Below are positions 7,862 to 16,363 of a DNA stretch of 64,000 bases, one piece after another. This stretch comes from Marvinbryantia formatexigens (GTDB lineage: Bacteria > Bacillota > Clostridia > Oscillospirales > Ruminococcaceae). The notes below the pieces were generated by a model. The model made no database searches, had not been told where the DNA came from, and saw nothing but the letters and a program-made list of their open reading frames with translations. Made by a program: the position numbers and the translations under genes. The stretch covers positions 346,680 through 410,679 of the forward strand of contig JAETPU010000001.1 of NCBI GenBank assembly GCA_021771035.1, in the 5' to 3' direction. Within the stretch, counting starts at the first letter, position 1. Each line of letters begins with the position of its first letter.

Positions 7862-10806
7862 CTTCGCACTGCGCTCCTTTCATCCATGGCGCCCACCAGG
7901 CTGCGTAGCCGGATCTTTACAGCGCCTAAATTATTGATTTCATCAATTTTCAGCTGGGTGTAGAACTTGTCGGATTCCGTCAGGATACTGGATACCTCGT
8001 CCGTTGTGATGGCGTCGATCCCGCAGCCGAAGGACACCAGCTGAACCAGCTGCATATCGTCGTTTTGCGTGACAAATTCAGCCGCGTTATACAGCCTGGA
8101 GTGGTACGTCCACTGGTTGAGTACGTTGACCTTCACCGGCTCCACCAAATCGGACACGCTGTCCTCAGTGAGCACCGCCAGCCCCAGGGAGGTAATCAGT
8201 TTATTGATACCGTGATTGATCTCCGGGTCAATATGGTAGGGCCTGCCGGAGAGAACAATCATCTTCATCCCATTTTCCCGCGCTTTGGCAATGGCCTCGT
8301 CTCCTTTGGCCCGGATATCGGCATGATTCTGCGCATGGGCGGCATAGGCCGCCTCGATGGCCCGGCGGATTTCCCCAGAGGACAAATCCGGGAACTGCTT
8401 TCGGAAATATTGAGCGGCCTTGCGGGTGAACGCCCGGCGGTTGCTCAGATCAAAATAGGGATATAAAAACTCCACATCCGGGGCGTGCAGTACCTTCATG
8501 TTGGAATAGAGCAGCTCCGGGTAATAGGCCACCACCGGGCAGTTGTAGTGGTTATCGCCGGTTTCTTCATTGAAATTATAGGTCATGCAGGGATAGAAAA
8601 TCCGCTTTACGCCCTTTTTCAGCAGGCTCTCGATATGCCCATGCATCAGCTTGGCAGGATAGCAGACCGTATCCGAGGGAATGGAATACTGCCCCAGGTT
8701 ATACAGCTTTCGGGAAGAAATCGGGGAGGTCACCACGGAAAAGCCCAGAGCCGTAAAAAACGCGTGCCAAAAATAGATGTTCTCGAACATATTCAGTCCC
8801 AGCGGAATTCCAATGACGCCGCGTTTTCCATCACCGCCCTGCGCGGCCAGGGCCTTGAGCTTCTCCAGCTTGTACTCATATAAATCCGGAGGCGCCTTTG
8901 TACTGCGGCGGCCCAGAGGCTTTTCGCAGCGGTTGCCTGAAATGAATTTTTTCCCGGAGGCAAAGGTATTGATGGTGAGATTGCACCGGTTGGTACAGCC
9001 CTTGCAAACGGCGGGCTCCGCCTTGTGGACAAAGCTTGCCAGCTCTTCGGGCGAGAGCATGGAAGTGTGCTCCCCGGCAATGGCCATCCCATAGATGGCA
9101 GCGCCATAGGCCCCCATGAGCCCCGCGATATTCGGGCGAACCACATCCCTGCGGATCTCCCGTTCAAAGCTGCGCAGAACCGCGTCATTGAGGAAGGTTC
9201 CTCCCTGGACCACGATATTTTCCCCCAGCTCGTCCGCAGTACGGGCACGAATCACCTTGTACAGCACATTTTTCACCACGCTCATGGAGAGCCCGGCGGA
9301 AATATCCTCCACCGACGCGCCGTCCTTCTGCGCCTGCTTGACCGAGGAATTCATAAACACCGTACACCGGGACCCTAAATCCACCGGGTACTGGGAGAAT
9401 ATCCCCAATTTGGCGAACTCCTGGGCGCTGTAGCCCATGGAGCGGGCAAAGGTCTCGATAAAGGAGCCGCACCCGGAGGAACAGGCCTCATTGAGCATGA
9501 TACTGTCGATCATATCGTGGCGGATCTTAAAGCATTTGATGTCCTGTCCGCCGATATCCAAAATAAAATCCACCGCCGGATTAAAATGCTTGGCCGCCTT
9601 AAAGTGCGCCATCGTCTCCACCACGCCATAGTCCAGATGGAAGGCGTTTTTGATAAGTTCCTCACCATAGCCGGTGGAGACCGCCGCCCGCAATGTCACT
9701 GTTTTCGGAAGGACGGAGTAGATATATTCCAGCTGCTGCCGGACAATTTCCACAGGGTTTCCCCGGTTGGAATCATAAAATTGGTACAGCAGTTCATAGT
9801 CTTCGCTCATTAAAACCAGCTTGGTGGTGGTGCTCCCGCAGTCAATTCCCAAATAGGCGTCGCCGCAGTAGCTTGCCAGTTCCCGGGAGGGAACCGCCGC
9901 TTTCTGATGGCGCTGGGCAAAGGCCCTATAATCGTCCTCGCCGGAAAACAGCGGCTCCAGATGGGAGGTAGTGCTCACTGCCCGGCTGGTGTCCAGAAGC
10001 TGCTGGGAAAGCTGGGCATAGGTGGTGGTTTTCTCCTGTTTGGAGGCATACAGCGCCGTGCCGATAGCAACCGAATACTGGGCCCAATCCGGGAATACCG
10101 CATTGGAATCCCCCAGCCTGAGAGTTTCACAAAAACGCTCCTGCAGACCCTTAAAGAAGTGAAGCGGGCCGCCTAAAAACAAAACCTTCCCCTTAATTTC
10201 CCTTCCCTGCGCCAGGCCGGCAATCGTCTGATCCACCACCGCCTGGAAGATGCTGGCCGCCACATCCTCCTTCTGCGCGCCCTGGTTGAGCAGCGGCTGG
10301 ATGTCCGACTTGGCAAACACGCCGCAGCGGGAGGCGATGGGATAAATTCTGGTATGCCGCAGGCTGAGCTCATCCAGCTCCATGACGCTCACATTGAGCA
10401 GGGAGGCCATCTGATCGATAAACGCCCCTGTGCCGCCGGCACAGGTTCCGTTCATTCTCTCCTCCAGTCCTCCGGTTAAGAAGATAATTTTTGCGTCCTC
10501 GCCGCCCAATTCAATGACGGCATCCGTATCCGGCTCCAGTTTTTTGACCGCTTCATAGGTGGCAAATACCTCCTGCACAAATGCAATCTGCGCACAATTT
10601 GCCACACCCAGCCCGGCGGAACCGGACAGGGCTACATGAAAAGGCTCATCCCCTAAAATGTCCTTCGCGCCGGAGAGAGCCTCCACCGTTGCCTGGCGCA
10701 CCTGCGAGAGATGGCGCCGGTATACCTGATAGAGGATGTTCCCCTCGCGCTGGACGACCACCTTTACCGTGGTGGAACCAATATCAATTCCTACATTTAA
10801 ACTCAT
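7858..10806 (-). CDS. BadF/BadG/BcrA/BcrD-type ATPase, acyl-CoA dehydratase activase with two ASKHA domains
   Basis: The 982-residue protein has two actin-like ATPase modules. The first starts NVGIDIGSTTVKVVV (residues 4-18) with NGTCAGGTGAFIDQM near 120, the cysteine loop expected to bind a [4Fe-4S] cluster. The second starts YLGIDCGSTTTKLVL (about 318) with EACSSGCGSFIETFA near 440. A cysteine-rich linker CKGCTNRCN follows near 600, then a DUF2229-like half with GIPLGLNMFEN and YPAKLMHGH. Activases hydrolyse ATP to push a low-potential electron into a dehydratase. No dehydratase alpha/beta subunits are in the window. ATG start; first gene of a two-gene operon. Confidence 0.9.
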   Translation of the reverse strand: MSLNVGIDIGSTTVKVVVQREGNILYQVYRRHLSQVRQATVEALSGAKDILGDEPFHVALSGSAGLGVANCAQIAFVQEVFATYEAVKKLEPDTDAVIELGGEDAKIIFLTGGLEERMNGTCAGGTGAFIDQMASLLNVSVMELDELSLRHTRIYPIASRCGVFAKSDIQPLLNQGAQKEDVAASIFQAVVDQTIAGLAQGREIKGKVLFLGGPLHFFKGLQERFCETLRLGDSNAVFPDWAQYSVAIGTALYASKQEKTTTYAQLSQQLLDTSRAVSTTSHLEPLFSGEDDYRAFAQRHQKAAVPSRELASYCGDAYLGIDCGSTTTKLVLMSEDYELLYQFYDSNRGNPVEIVRQQLEYIYSVLPKTVTLRAAVSTGYGEELIKNAFHLDYGVVETMAHFKAAKHFNPAVDFILDIGGQDIKCFKIRHDMIDSIMLNEACSSGCGSFIETFARSMGYSAQEFAKLGIFSQYPVDLGSRCTVFMNSSVKQAQKDGASVEDISAGLSMSVVKNVLYKVIRARTADELGENIVVQGGTFLNDAVLRSFEREIRRDVVRPNIAGLMGAYGAAIYGMAIAGEHTSMLSPEELASFVHKAEPAVCKGCTNRCNLTINTFASGKKFISGNRCEKPLGRRSTKAPPDLYEYKLEKLKALAAQGGDGKRGVIGIPLGLNMFENIYFWHAFFTALGFSVVTSPISSRKLYNLGQYSIPSDTVCYPAKLMHGHIESLLKKGVKRIFYPCMTYNFNEETGDNHYNCPVVAYYPELLYSNMKVLHAPDVEFLYPYFDLSNRRAFTRKAAQYFRKQFPDLSSGEIRRAIEAAYAAHAQNHADIRAKGDEAIAKARENGMKMIVLSGRPYHIDPEINHGINKLITSLGLAVLTEDSVSDLVEPVKVNVLNQWTYHSRLYNAAEFVTQNDDMQLVQLVSFGCGIDAITTDEVSSILTESDKFYTQLKIDEINNLGAVKIRLRSLVGAMDERSAVRR

Positions 10807-11020
10807 TTGGATTTTCTCACCCTATCCTTACCGCAGGCAGTGCTGAAACTACAGCCGTGCCCATTCCAATCGGAACCCATAAATTCCCCTTAGAATCTTT
10901 CTATGAAATCAGGCCCTGTAAACGGGCCAGCTTTACAGCCTTATATCAAAAATTGAGGTCCTGCCGGTCTGCGTATCCTGCAAGCCGTCCAGACGGCGGA
11001 CTTACCGATACACCTCTGCT

Positions 11021-11122
11021 TCATTCCATCGGCATCCAAACCTCCGCCGCAGCAAATACACCGAATCCCACGAGCATACCCAGAACGCCTAAATTCTGAA
11101 AGGTGGTTATATGTCCGCACAA
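11021..11122 (-). CDS. Possible small hydrophobic peptide (33 aa)
   Basis: A TTG start 8 nt after a strong GGAGGTG opens a 33-codon frame. Its second half, LGVLGMLVGFGVFAAAEVW, would form one membrane-spanning helix. No family is recognised. It lies upstream of the activase operon on the same strand. The Shine-Dalgarno spacing is the main argument; it could be chance. Confidence 0.3.
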   Translation of the reverse strand: MCGHITTFQNLGVLGMLVGFGVFAAAEVWMPME

Positions 11123-11239
11123 GGCACGAACACCTCCTCCCATCTGACTTTGGGTACCCCGTGAAAAACCTGTTCCCCTAAATCGGCTTCCTATTCTCAT
11201 GAAGCCCCATCGGGGGATATGATACCGCAAAGTCTGGAC

Positions 11240-11345
11240 GAACCGGGATGTTTTGCGGTTTGGTATAAGCCAAACACCGGCCGTACCTTCGGGCCGGTGA
11301 GCGAAACTCCCAGATATTCGCACCTCGTGCGAATATTATACCATA
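11240..11345 (-). repeat. Structured intergenic repeat family A, copy 1
   Basis: A 106-nt element also present at 62068-62176. Read on the minus strand it begins with an extended -10-like TATGGTATAAT. Then come a dyad with arms ATTCGCA/TGCGAAT, a CACCGGCC/GGCCGGTG hairpin and a TTTGG/CCAAA hairpin. The outer pair of the first dyad is A-T here and G-C in copy 2, a compensated change that supports selection on the pairing. It lies about 430 nt upstream of the activase start. Confidence 0.7.
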
Positions 11346-11394
11346 AAAAAGAAAGCGGAGCTTTCATACCCGTGGTTCAATGTTCTCTCAGCTG

Positions 11395-11439
11395 TCCAAA
11401 TCTTTGATTTGGATAACAGTGTGAGGTTATTATACCACA
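11395..11439 (-). repeat. Hairpin followed by an ATTATACCA-type unit
   Basis: TCCAAATC/GATTTGGA forms a 3-nt-loop hairpin at 11395-11413, and ATTATACCACA lies at 11429-11439. The same short motif borders family A elements at 11335 and at 61950, 62052 and 62166. On the minus strand it reads as an extended -10 (TGGTATAAT). Confidence 0.45.
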
Positions 11440-11651
11440 ACTTTCAGAGGAAGGCGAGCCTTGTCTTATATTGTTAATTTTTGTCCATTTCCGGAGTATC
11501 CTGCTGTGCGGGTAGTCAACCGGGCGGCACCAAAACCCCGGGGATACAGGCGTCCTGCGCCGGTCCACGGTTCCCGTGGGCATCCGCAGATCCGGCTTGG
11601 CAGCGGGATACTTTGTCCGCCTTTCCAGAATATGCCTCAAAAATACGCTTC

Positions 11652-11697
11652 ATGCCAAAAGGCCGCGCGGCAGAAAATCCGCGCGGCCTTTTGGCAT
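11652..11697. terminator. 19-bp hairpin, probable bidirectional terminator of the P-type ATPase gene
   Basis: ATGCCAAAAGGCCGCGCGG pairs perfectly over 19 bp with its complement across an 8-nt loop. The stem contains AAAA/TTTT tracts in the usual terminator position. It lies about 160 nt past the ATPase stop. The remaining intergenic DNA from 10807 to 11859 holds only the repeats and small frame noted separately. Confidence 0.55.
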
Positions 11698-11859
11698 CTT
11701 CCAATGGTATTCTTTGCTAGGCACCTTATCCAATACCGGGCGCCCAAAAGACGGCTTTTCCTTCGCTGAGCTCGGGAACATCCGGTGAAAACGTGAAGGA
11801 AAAACAGAGAGAGTCCCCTTCCCCACCGAGGAGCCCCCTATTTTCTCTCAGTCAAATAC

Positions 11860-14553
11860 TCAGGATACCGTCGGTCGGTTCAAATCTGTCAATTTGGGTT
11901 TGCGGCGCAGGCCATGCAAAACCAATACATTGAGCACCGGCGCGGCCATACACATCCCCAGCACTAAAATCATCTGTCCCAGGGAGAGCGGAACCGTACA
12001 GAAAATCCCGCTCAAAAACGGATGGTAAATGCTCGTCAGCAATACCGCCGTGGAAATCCCTACAGCGCCGATCAGCTTGAGGTTGTTGAGCGGATTGATT
12101 CCGAACAGGCTTTTGGTCTCACTTTTGCACTCAAACACATGGATGAGCTGCGTAAATACCAGCGCTGCCAGCGCACCGGTTCTCGCCAGGGTTAAATCCC
12201 CGCCCTGGCGCAGCAATGCTACAAATACAGCCAGCGTAGTCAGGCCTATCAGAGCGCCCCGGAACAGGATAGTGGAGAGTAGTCCCCCAGAAAAAACCCC
12301 CTCCTCTTTGCGGCGGGGACGCACGCTCATCACGTCCTCGTCCGCCGGCTCCAGGCCCAAAGCAATGGCCGGCAGGGAATCCGTCACCAGGTTGACCAGC
12401 AGAATCTGGATAGGCAGCAGCACCACAGGCATTCCCATGAGCATCCCCAAGAACATAGTGGCGACCTCTCCCACATTGCAGGAGAGCAGATAGCGGATAA
12501 ATTTGCGGATGTTGCGGTAAATAACCCGGCCCTCCTCCACTGCGGAGACCAAGGTGGCAAAATTGTCGTCCAATAAAACCACATCTGCCGCTTCCTTGGT
12601 GACATCGGTTCCGTTCTCCCCCATGGCAACGCCGATATCCGCCTCCTTGATTGCAGGCGCATCGTTGACGCCGTCCCCAGTCATCGCCACCACATGGCCC
12701 TGCTGTTTGAGGGTCCGCACGATTTTGAGCTTATGGGCCGGAGTAACCCGGGCAAACACCGCAGTTTTCGGCAGCACCCGGGCGAATTCCTCCTCGCCCA
12801 TGGCATCGATTTCCGCACCGGAGAGCACCAAATCCCCCTCACGCAGGATTTTGAGTTCCCTGGCAATGGCCGCGGCAGTCACTTTATGATCGCCGGTGAT
12901 CATCACCGGACGGATTCCCGCGCGGCGGCACTTGGCAACCGCATGGAAGGCTTCCCTTCTGGGCGGATCGATCATTCCCACAAGCCCATCGAACACCAGC
13001 CCCTGCTCCTGGGCATGAGCGCCGTCCCGCAGCTGGCGGTCGGCGCAGCACAATACGCGCATGGCCTGTTTGGCCATCTCCTCGTTGACCGCCAAAATCT
13101 CCCGGCGCTTGCCTGGCGTCATGGGGTGAATCCCGATTTCATCCCGGTAGTAGTCACAGCGTTCCAAGAGAATCTCCGGCGCCCCCTTGGTAAGCAGAAG
13201 GCGTTCTCCACTGCGGGAAGAAACCACCACGGACATTAGTTTCCGGGAGGAATCAAAGGGGATTTCGCTCAGGCGGGTGTACTGCGTCTCCAAGTCCTTG
13301 GGCAGCACCCCACACTTGGCCCCCAAAACCAACAGCGCGGATTCCGTCGCCTCGCCGGCCACTCTCACCTCTCCCTTATCCTGGGCGCCGAAGATGCCGG
13401 AGGAAGCCCCTGTCGGAGTGATGTCGGCATTATTGCACAACACACAGACCTCTAAAAAGCGTTGGAATTTGGATTCCCTGCGTACCGTGACGCTGCGTTC
13501 CCCCTCCTTGATTTCCCCATATTTCTCCTGAGGCCCGCCAGTGACCGAATATGTGGAGCCCGCCAAGTAGATCTGCCGAACCGTCATTTTGTTTTCCGTC
13601 AGGGTACCGGTTTTATCCGAACAGATGACATCTGCACACCCCAGTGTCTCTACCGCATGGAGTTTACGGATCAGCGCCTGCCGCTTGAGCATTCTCGTAA
13701 CTGCCAGCCCCAAGGCGATGGTGACAATGGCGGGAAGCCCCTCCGGAACCGCCGCCACAGACAGGGACAGCCCCGTGAGGAACATATCGAACACCGGCTC
13801 TCCCCGTAAAATGCCGGTGAGCGTTACAATTCCACAGATGACCAGGCAGCCTATGGCAATCCACTTTCCCAGAGAATCCAGTTTTTTCTGCAGCGGCGTG
13901 GGTTCCTCCTCAATCTCGGTGAGCATCCCGGCAATTTGGCCCATCTGGGTGTTCATGCCGGTTTTGAGCACCACGGCTTTTCCTCTTCCCTGAGTAACGG
14001 TCGTGCCCATATAGACCAGATCCGGACGATTGATTTCCACCCTGGTGGTATCCTCGCTGGCAACAACCTTTTCCACCGCGTTGGATTCGCCGCTGAGCAT
14101 GGATTCATCTGTGTGCAGGCTGACACACTGTGCCACTCTGGCGTCTGCCGGGACACGGTCGCCTGTCTCCAACACCACCAAATCCCCCGGGACCACCTCG
14201 CTTGCCGGGATGGATACTTCCTTGCCGTCCCGAATCACTTTGGCAGAGGGCGCCGACATATTTTTCAGAGCATCCAGGGTCTTTTCTGTACGGTATTCCT
14301 GAAAAAACCCCAGCACCGCATTGAGAAAGACAATGGCAATAATCGTCAGTGCCTCTGTGATCTCTCCCATCAAAACAGAGATTACCGTAGACGCCAGCAG
14401 AATCAGCACTAAAAAATCCTTGAACTGAGAGGCAAAAATCTTTCCCGCGCTGATTTTCTTTGAGCTCGCCAGGCGGTTTTCCCCATATTCGAATAACCGC
14501 TTTTTCGCCTGAGCGCTGGAGAGCCCTTGGGATGCGTTTTCCTGTTCTCTCAT
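11860..14553 (-). CDS. Cation-translocating P-type ATPase, calcium-pump (P2) type
   Basis: The 897-residue membrane pump has an N-terminal cation-ATPase segment, the actuator motif SGES, the membrane motif VPEGLPA preceding ATP-site helices, the phosphorylation site DKTGTLT (Asp about 313), the hinge GDGVNDAPAIKEADIGVAMG, and a C-terminal cation-ATPase domain with several helices ending in VLVLHGL. PEGL in the fourth transmembrane segment and overall length fit Ca2+-type (SERCA/PMCA-like) exporters rather than heavy-metal pumps. ATG with AAAGGAG upstream. A family B structured repeat lies about 225 nt upstream and may be in its leader. Confidence 0.9.
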   Translation of the reverse strand: MREQENASQGLSSAQAKKRLFEYGENRLASSKKISAGKIFASQFKDFLVLILLASTVISVLMGEITEALTIIAIVFLNAVLGFFQEYRTEKTLDALKNMSAPSAKVIRDGKEVSIPASEVVPGDLVVLETGDRVPADARVAQCVSLHTDESMLSGESNAVEKVVASEDTTRVEINRPDLVYMGTTVTQGRGKAVVLKTGMNTQMGQIAGMLTEIEEEPTPLQKKLDSLGKWIAIGCLVICGIVTLTGILRGEPVFDMFLTGLSLSVAAVPEGLPAIVTIALGLAVTRMLKRQALIRKLHAVETLGCADVICSDKTGTLTENKMTVRQIYLAGSTYSVTGGPQEKYGEIKEGERSVTVRRESKFQRFLEVCVLCNNADITPTGASSGIFGAQDKGEVRVAGEATESALLVLGAKCGVLPKDLETQYTRLSEIPFDSSRKLMSVVVSSRSGERLLLTKGAPEILLERCDYYRDEIGIHPMTPGKRREILAVNEEMAKQAMRVLCCADRQLRDGAHAQEQGLVFDGLVGMIDPPRREAFHAVAKCRRAGIRPVMITGDHKVTAAAIARELKILREGDLVLSGAEIDAMGEEEFARVLPKTAVFARVTPAHKLKIVRTLKQQGHVVAMTGDGVNDAPAIKEADIGVAMGENGTDVTKEAADVVLLDDNFATLVSAVEEGRVIYRNIRKFIRYLLSCNVGEVATMFLGMLMGMPVVLLPIQILLVNLVTDSLPAIALGLEPADEDVMSVRPRRKEEGVFSGGLLSTILFRGALIGLTTLAVFVALLRQGGDLTLARTGALAALVFTQLIHVFECKSETKSLFGINPLNNLKLIGAVGISTAVLLTSIYHPFLSGIFCTVPLSLGQMILVLGMCMAAPVLNVLVLHGLRRKPKLTDLNRPTVS

Positions 14554-14778
14554 TTTCTCAACTCCTTTTTCACCGTCATTTCAAATTCTGTCTGCGCACA
14601 GGGCATCCAGTGGGACAGCCCTGCCCTTGTCCCATTCCTATGGCGGGATGTTGAAAAATATGTATGAGAAATCCGCGGGCCGGGATATCATCGTGAAAAC
14701 AGTATTGAATCCCTTTATTGTGAAAGGTAATACGAACTATTTTTGCTGCAAAAACTCCACGGCCTATTTGTATTACAG

Positions 14779-14873
14779 GGGTATCAACCCTAGTGCGCTG
14801 CGTTAAGGTCTGTAAGAAGCCCTCAGACGCATAGCGTCTGCCTTTTCCAGAGAAAAAGACCGGACTGCTTCAA
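14779..14873 (-). repeat. Structured intergenic repeat family B, copy 1
   Basis: A 95-nt element matching 17516-17610 without gaps (about 84 of 95 identical by hand count). On the minus strand AGTCC/GGGCT can close two internal hairpins, CTTTTTC/GAAAAGG and CAGACG/CGTCTG, followed by an imperfect hairpin and GGGTTGATACCC. Several differences between copies keep pairing through G-U wobble. It sits about 225 nt upstream of the P-type ATPase start on that strand. The rest of 14554-15170 shows no gene. Confidence 0.6.
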
Positions 14874-15170
14874 AGCTACTGATGAAAATGATTTTCTGAT
14901 GATGTGTTTGAAATTATGAAGCTTCTCTCGTATCATGAAACTGGAAATTCTGCTCCTGTGGCGCCAGCTAAACATATTCTTCTGTATGAAAATCCCAAAG
15001 GGGTCTCCAAACACAGGTTTTCCTCTGATAATTGGGGAAAACAGAAAAACAAAGCCAAAAATATTATGTAGATTCGCTATATATGTTTTGATATTTTTGT
15101 ATTATACTTATAATCATAGGAAAATAAACATCTTGAAAATTATTCATCGGCTTGGAGAGGAATGGGATTA

Positions 15171-16304
15171 ATGAAAAAAAGGGACTTGCGTTTTTTTACC
15201 ATCCTTTTATGCGTGGGGATGCTGGTCGGAGCTTTGGGTGGATGTTCGCAGAACCAGCCTCAACCGGAAGTTATTACGCTGACAAGAGAAAAAGATGAAA
15301 AAGCTCTCGAAGATTTTGAGGGACAGTACCTGTCCGAGTATTTAGAATCTGCCATAACGTATACCACTTGGAGTAACGCAGAGGAAATTCCTCCCGAGAA
15401 GCTTCTGCGTTATTATGAGTGCGGTGAATTTTTTCGGGTGATACAGGATATGGATCTCACGCAGTTTGAACCGGTCGAGGGCGGCGATCGCTGGGTTACT
15501 CTTCCGGCAGAACAGGTGGAAGGCTATATTCAATCCCATTTCGATGTCTCAAAGGAGCATTTACGAAAGGCCGAAAATTATGATCCGGCCATTCAGTGCT
15601 ATGGATTTGATTCCCTGGGTGGTTTTGGCGGTGGTTATCCCTATATAGCAAAATTAGAGCAGCATGGTACAAACTATATTGCAACAATATTCCGTGTTGA
15701 CGGCCCAGGCAATGTTGGGACTATCTATCTAGACGCCAATGGAAGTTCCTATCGCTTTACAGGCGGGAAGTCGATCGAACCGGTAACAGCCACCGTAACC
15801 AGAGAAAGCGATGAGGCGGCGGTGAATGCCTTTGAACAGGAGTATCTCCAAAGCTATTTTACCGCTGGCATCGACAGCATTTCCTGGGACGATGCTTCAG
15901 AAATTCCGATTGAGAAGCTCCTGCTCTATTATGAGTGCGGTGAATTTCAGCGGGTTATTGAGGGGATGGATTTAACTGGATTTGAACCTTATAAAGGAGG
16001 CTGGTGGGTCACCCTTCCCGCGGAGCAGGTGGAAAGCTATCTGGAATCCCATTTCCATGTCGAACAGGAACGGCTGCGCGAAGCAGAGAACTACAACGCC
16101 ACCTCACAACGTTATGGATTCAGTTCAGAGGGCGGGTTTGGAGGACTGTATTCTTCCCTGGATAAAATAGAGCAGAATGGTAACGAATATACCTTGACCT
16201 TTAGCCGGGGGGATCCAGAAGGCGGTATTCCAATGATAACCGGTGTTGTCACTATGGAAATTGGAGAAAATTGGTACTATACCGGCGGAGAGGTTCTATC
16301 ATAA
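15171..16304 (+). CDS. Lipoprotein with two tandem homologous domains, unknown function
   Basis: The 377-residue product starts MKKRDLRFFTILL and has a lipobox ALGGC (Cys about 26), so it should be lipid-anchored outside the membrane. I chose the second in-frame ATG because GGAGAGG lies 10 nt before it. The mature part is two ~165-residue copies of one domain. The first has LLRYYECGEFFRVIQDMDL and WVTLPAEQVEGYIQSHF; the second has LLLYYECGEFQRVIEGMDL and WVTLPAEQVESYLESHF. Each ends with FTGG/YTGG. No family is recognised. It converges on the lectin-CHAP gene, and the two stops are 59 nt apart. Confidence 0.75.
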   Translation: MKKRDLRFFTILLCVGMLVGALGGCSQNQPQPEVITLTREKDEKALEDFEGQYLSEYLESAITYTTWSNAEEIPPEKLLRYYECGEFFRVIQDMDLTQFEPVEGGDRWVTLPAEQVEGYIQSHFDVSKEHLRKAENYDPAIQCYGFDSLGGFGGGYPYIAKLEQHGTNYIATIFRVDGPGNVGTIYLDANGSSYRFTGGKSIEPVTATVTRESDEAAVNAFEQEYLQSYFTAGIDSISWDDASEIPIEKLLLYYECGEFQRVIEGMDLTGFEPYKGGWWVTLPAEQVESYLESHFHVEQERLREAENYNATSQRYGFSSEGGFGGLYSSLDKIEQNGNEYTLTFSRGDPEGGIPMITGVVTMEIGENWYYTGGEVLS

Positions 16305-16349
16305 ATAATCAGGAGGAGAAATTCAAAGTTTCTCCTCCTGATTATTTAT
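16301..16349. terminator. 21-bp perfect inverted repeat between convergent genes, bidirectional terminator
   Basis: The left arm 16301-16321 and right arm 16329-16349 are exact reverse complements with a 7-nt loop. The left arm begins inside the lipoprotein stop codon and contains AGGAGGAGAAA. AT-rich stem ends supply U tracts for both directions. Confidence 0.7.
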
Positions 16350-16363
16350 GACACTAGTTTTCT

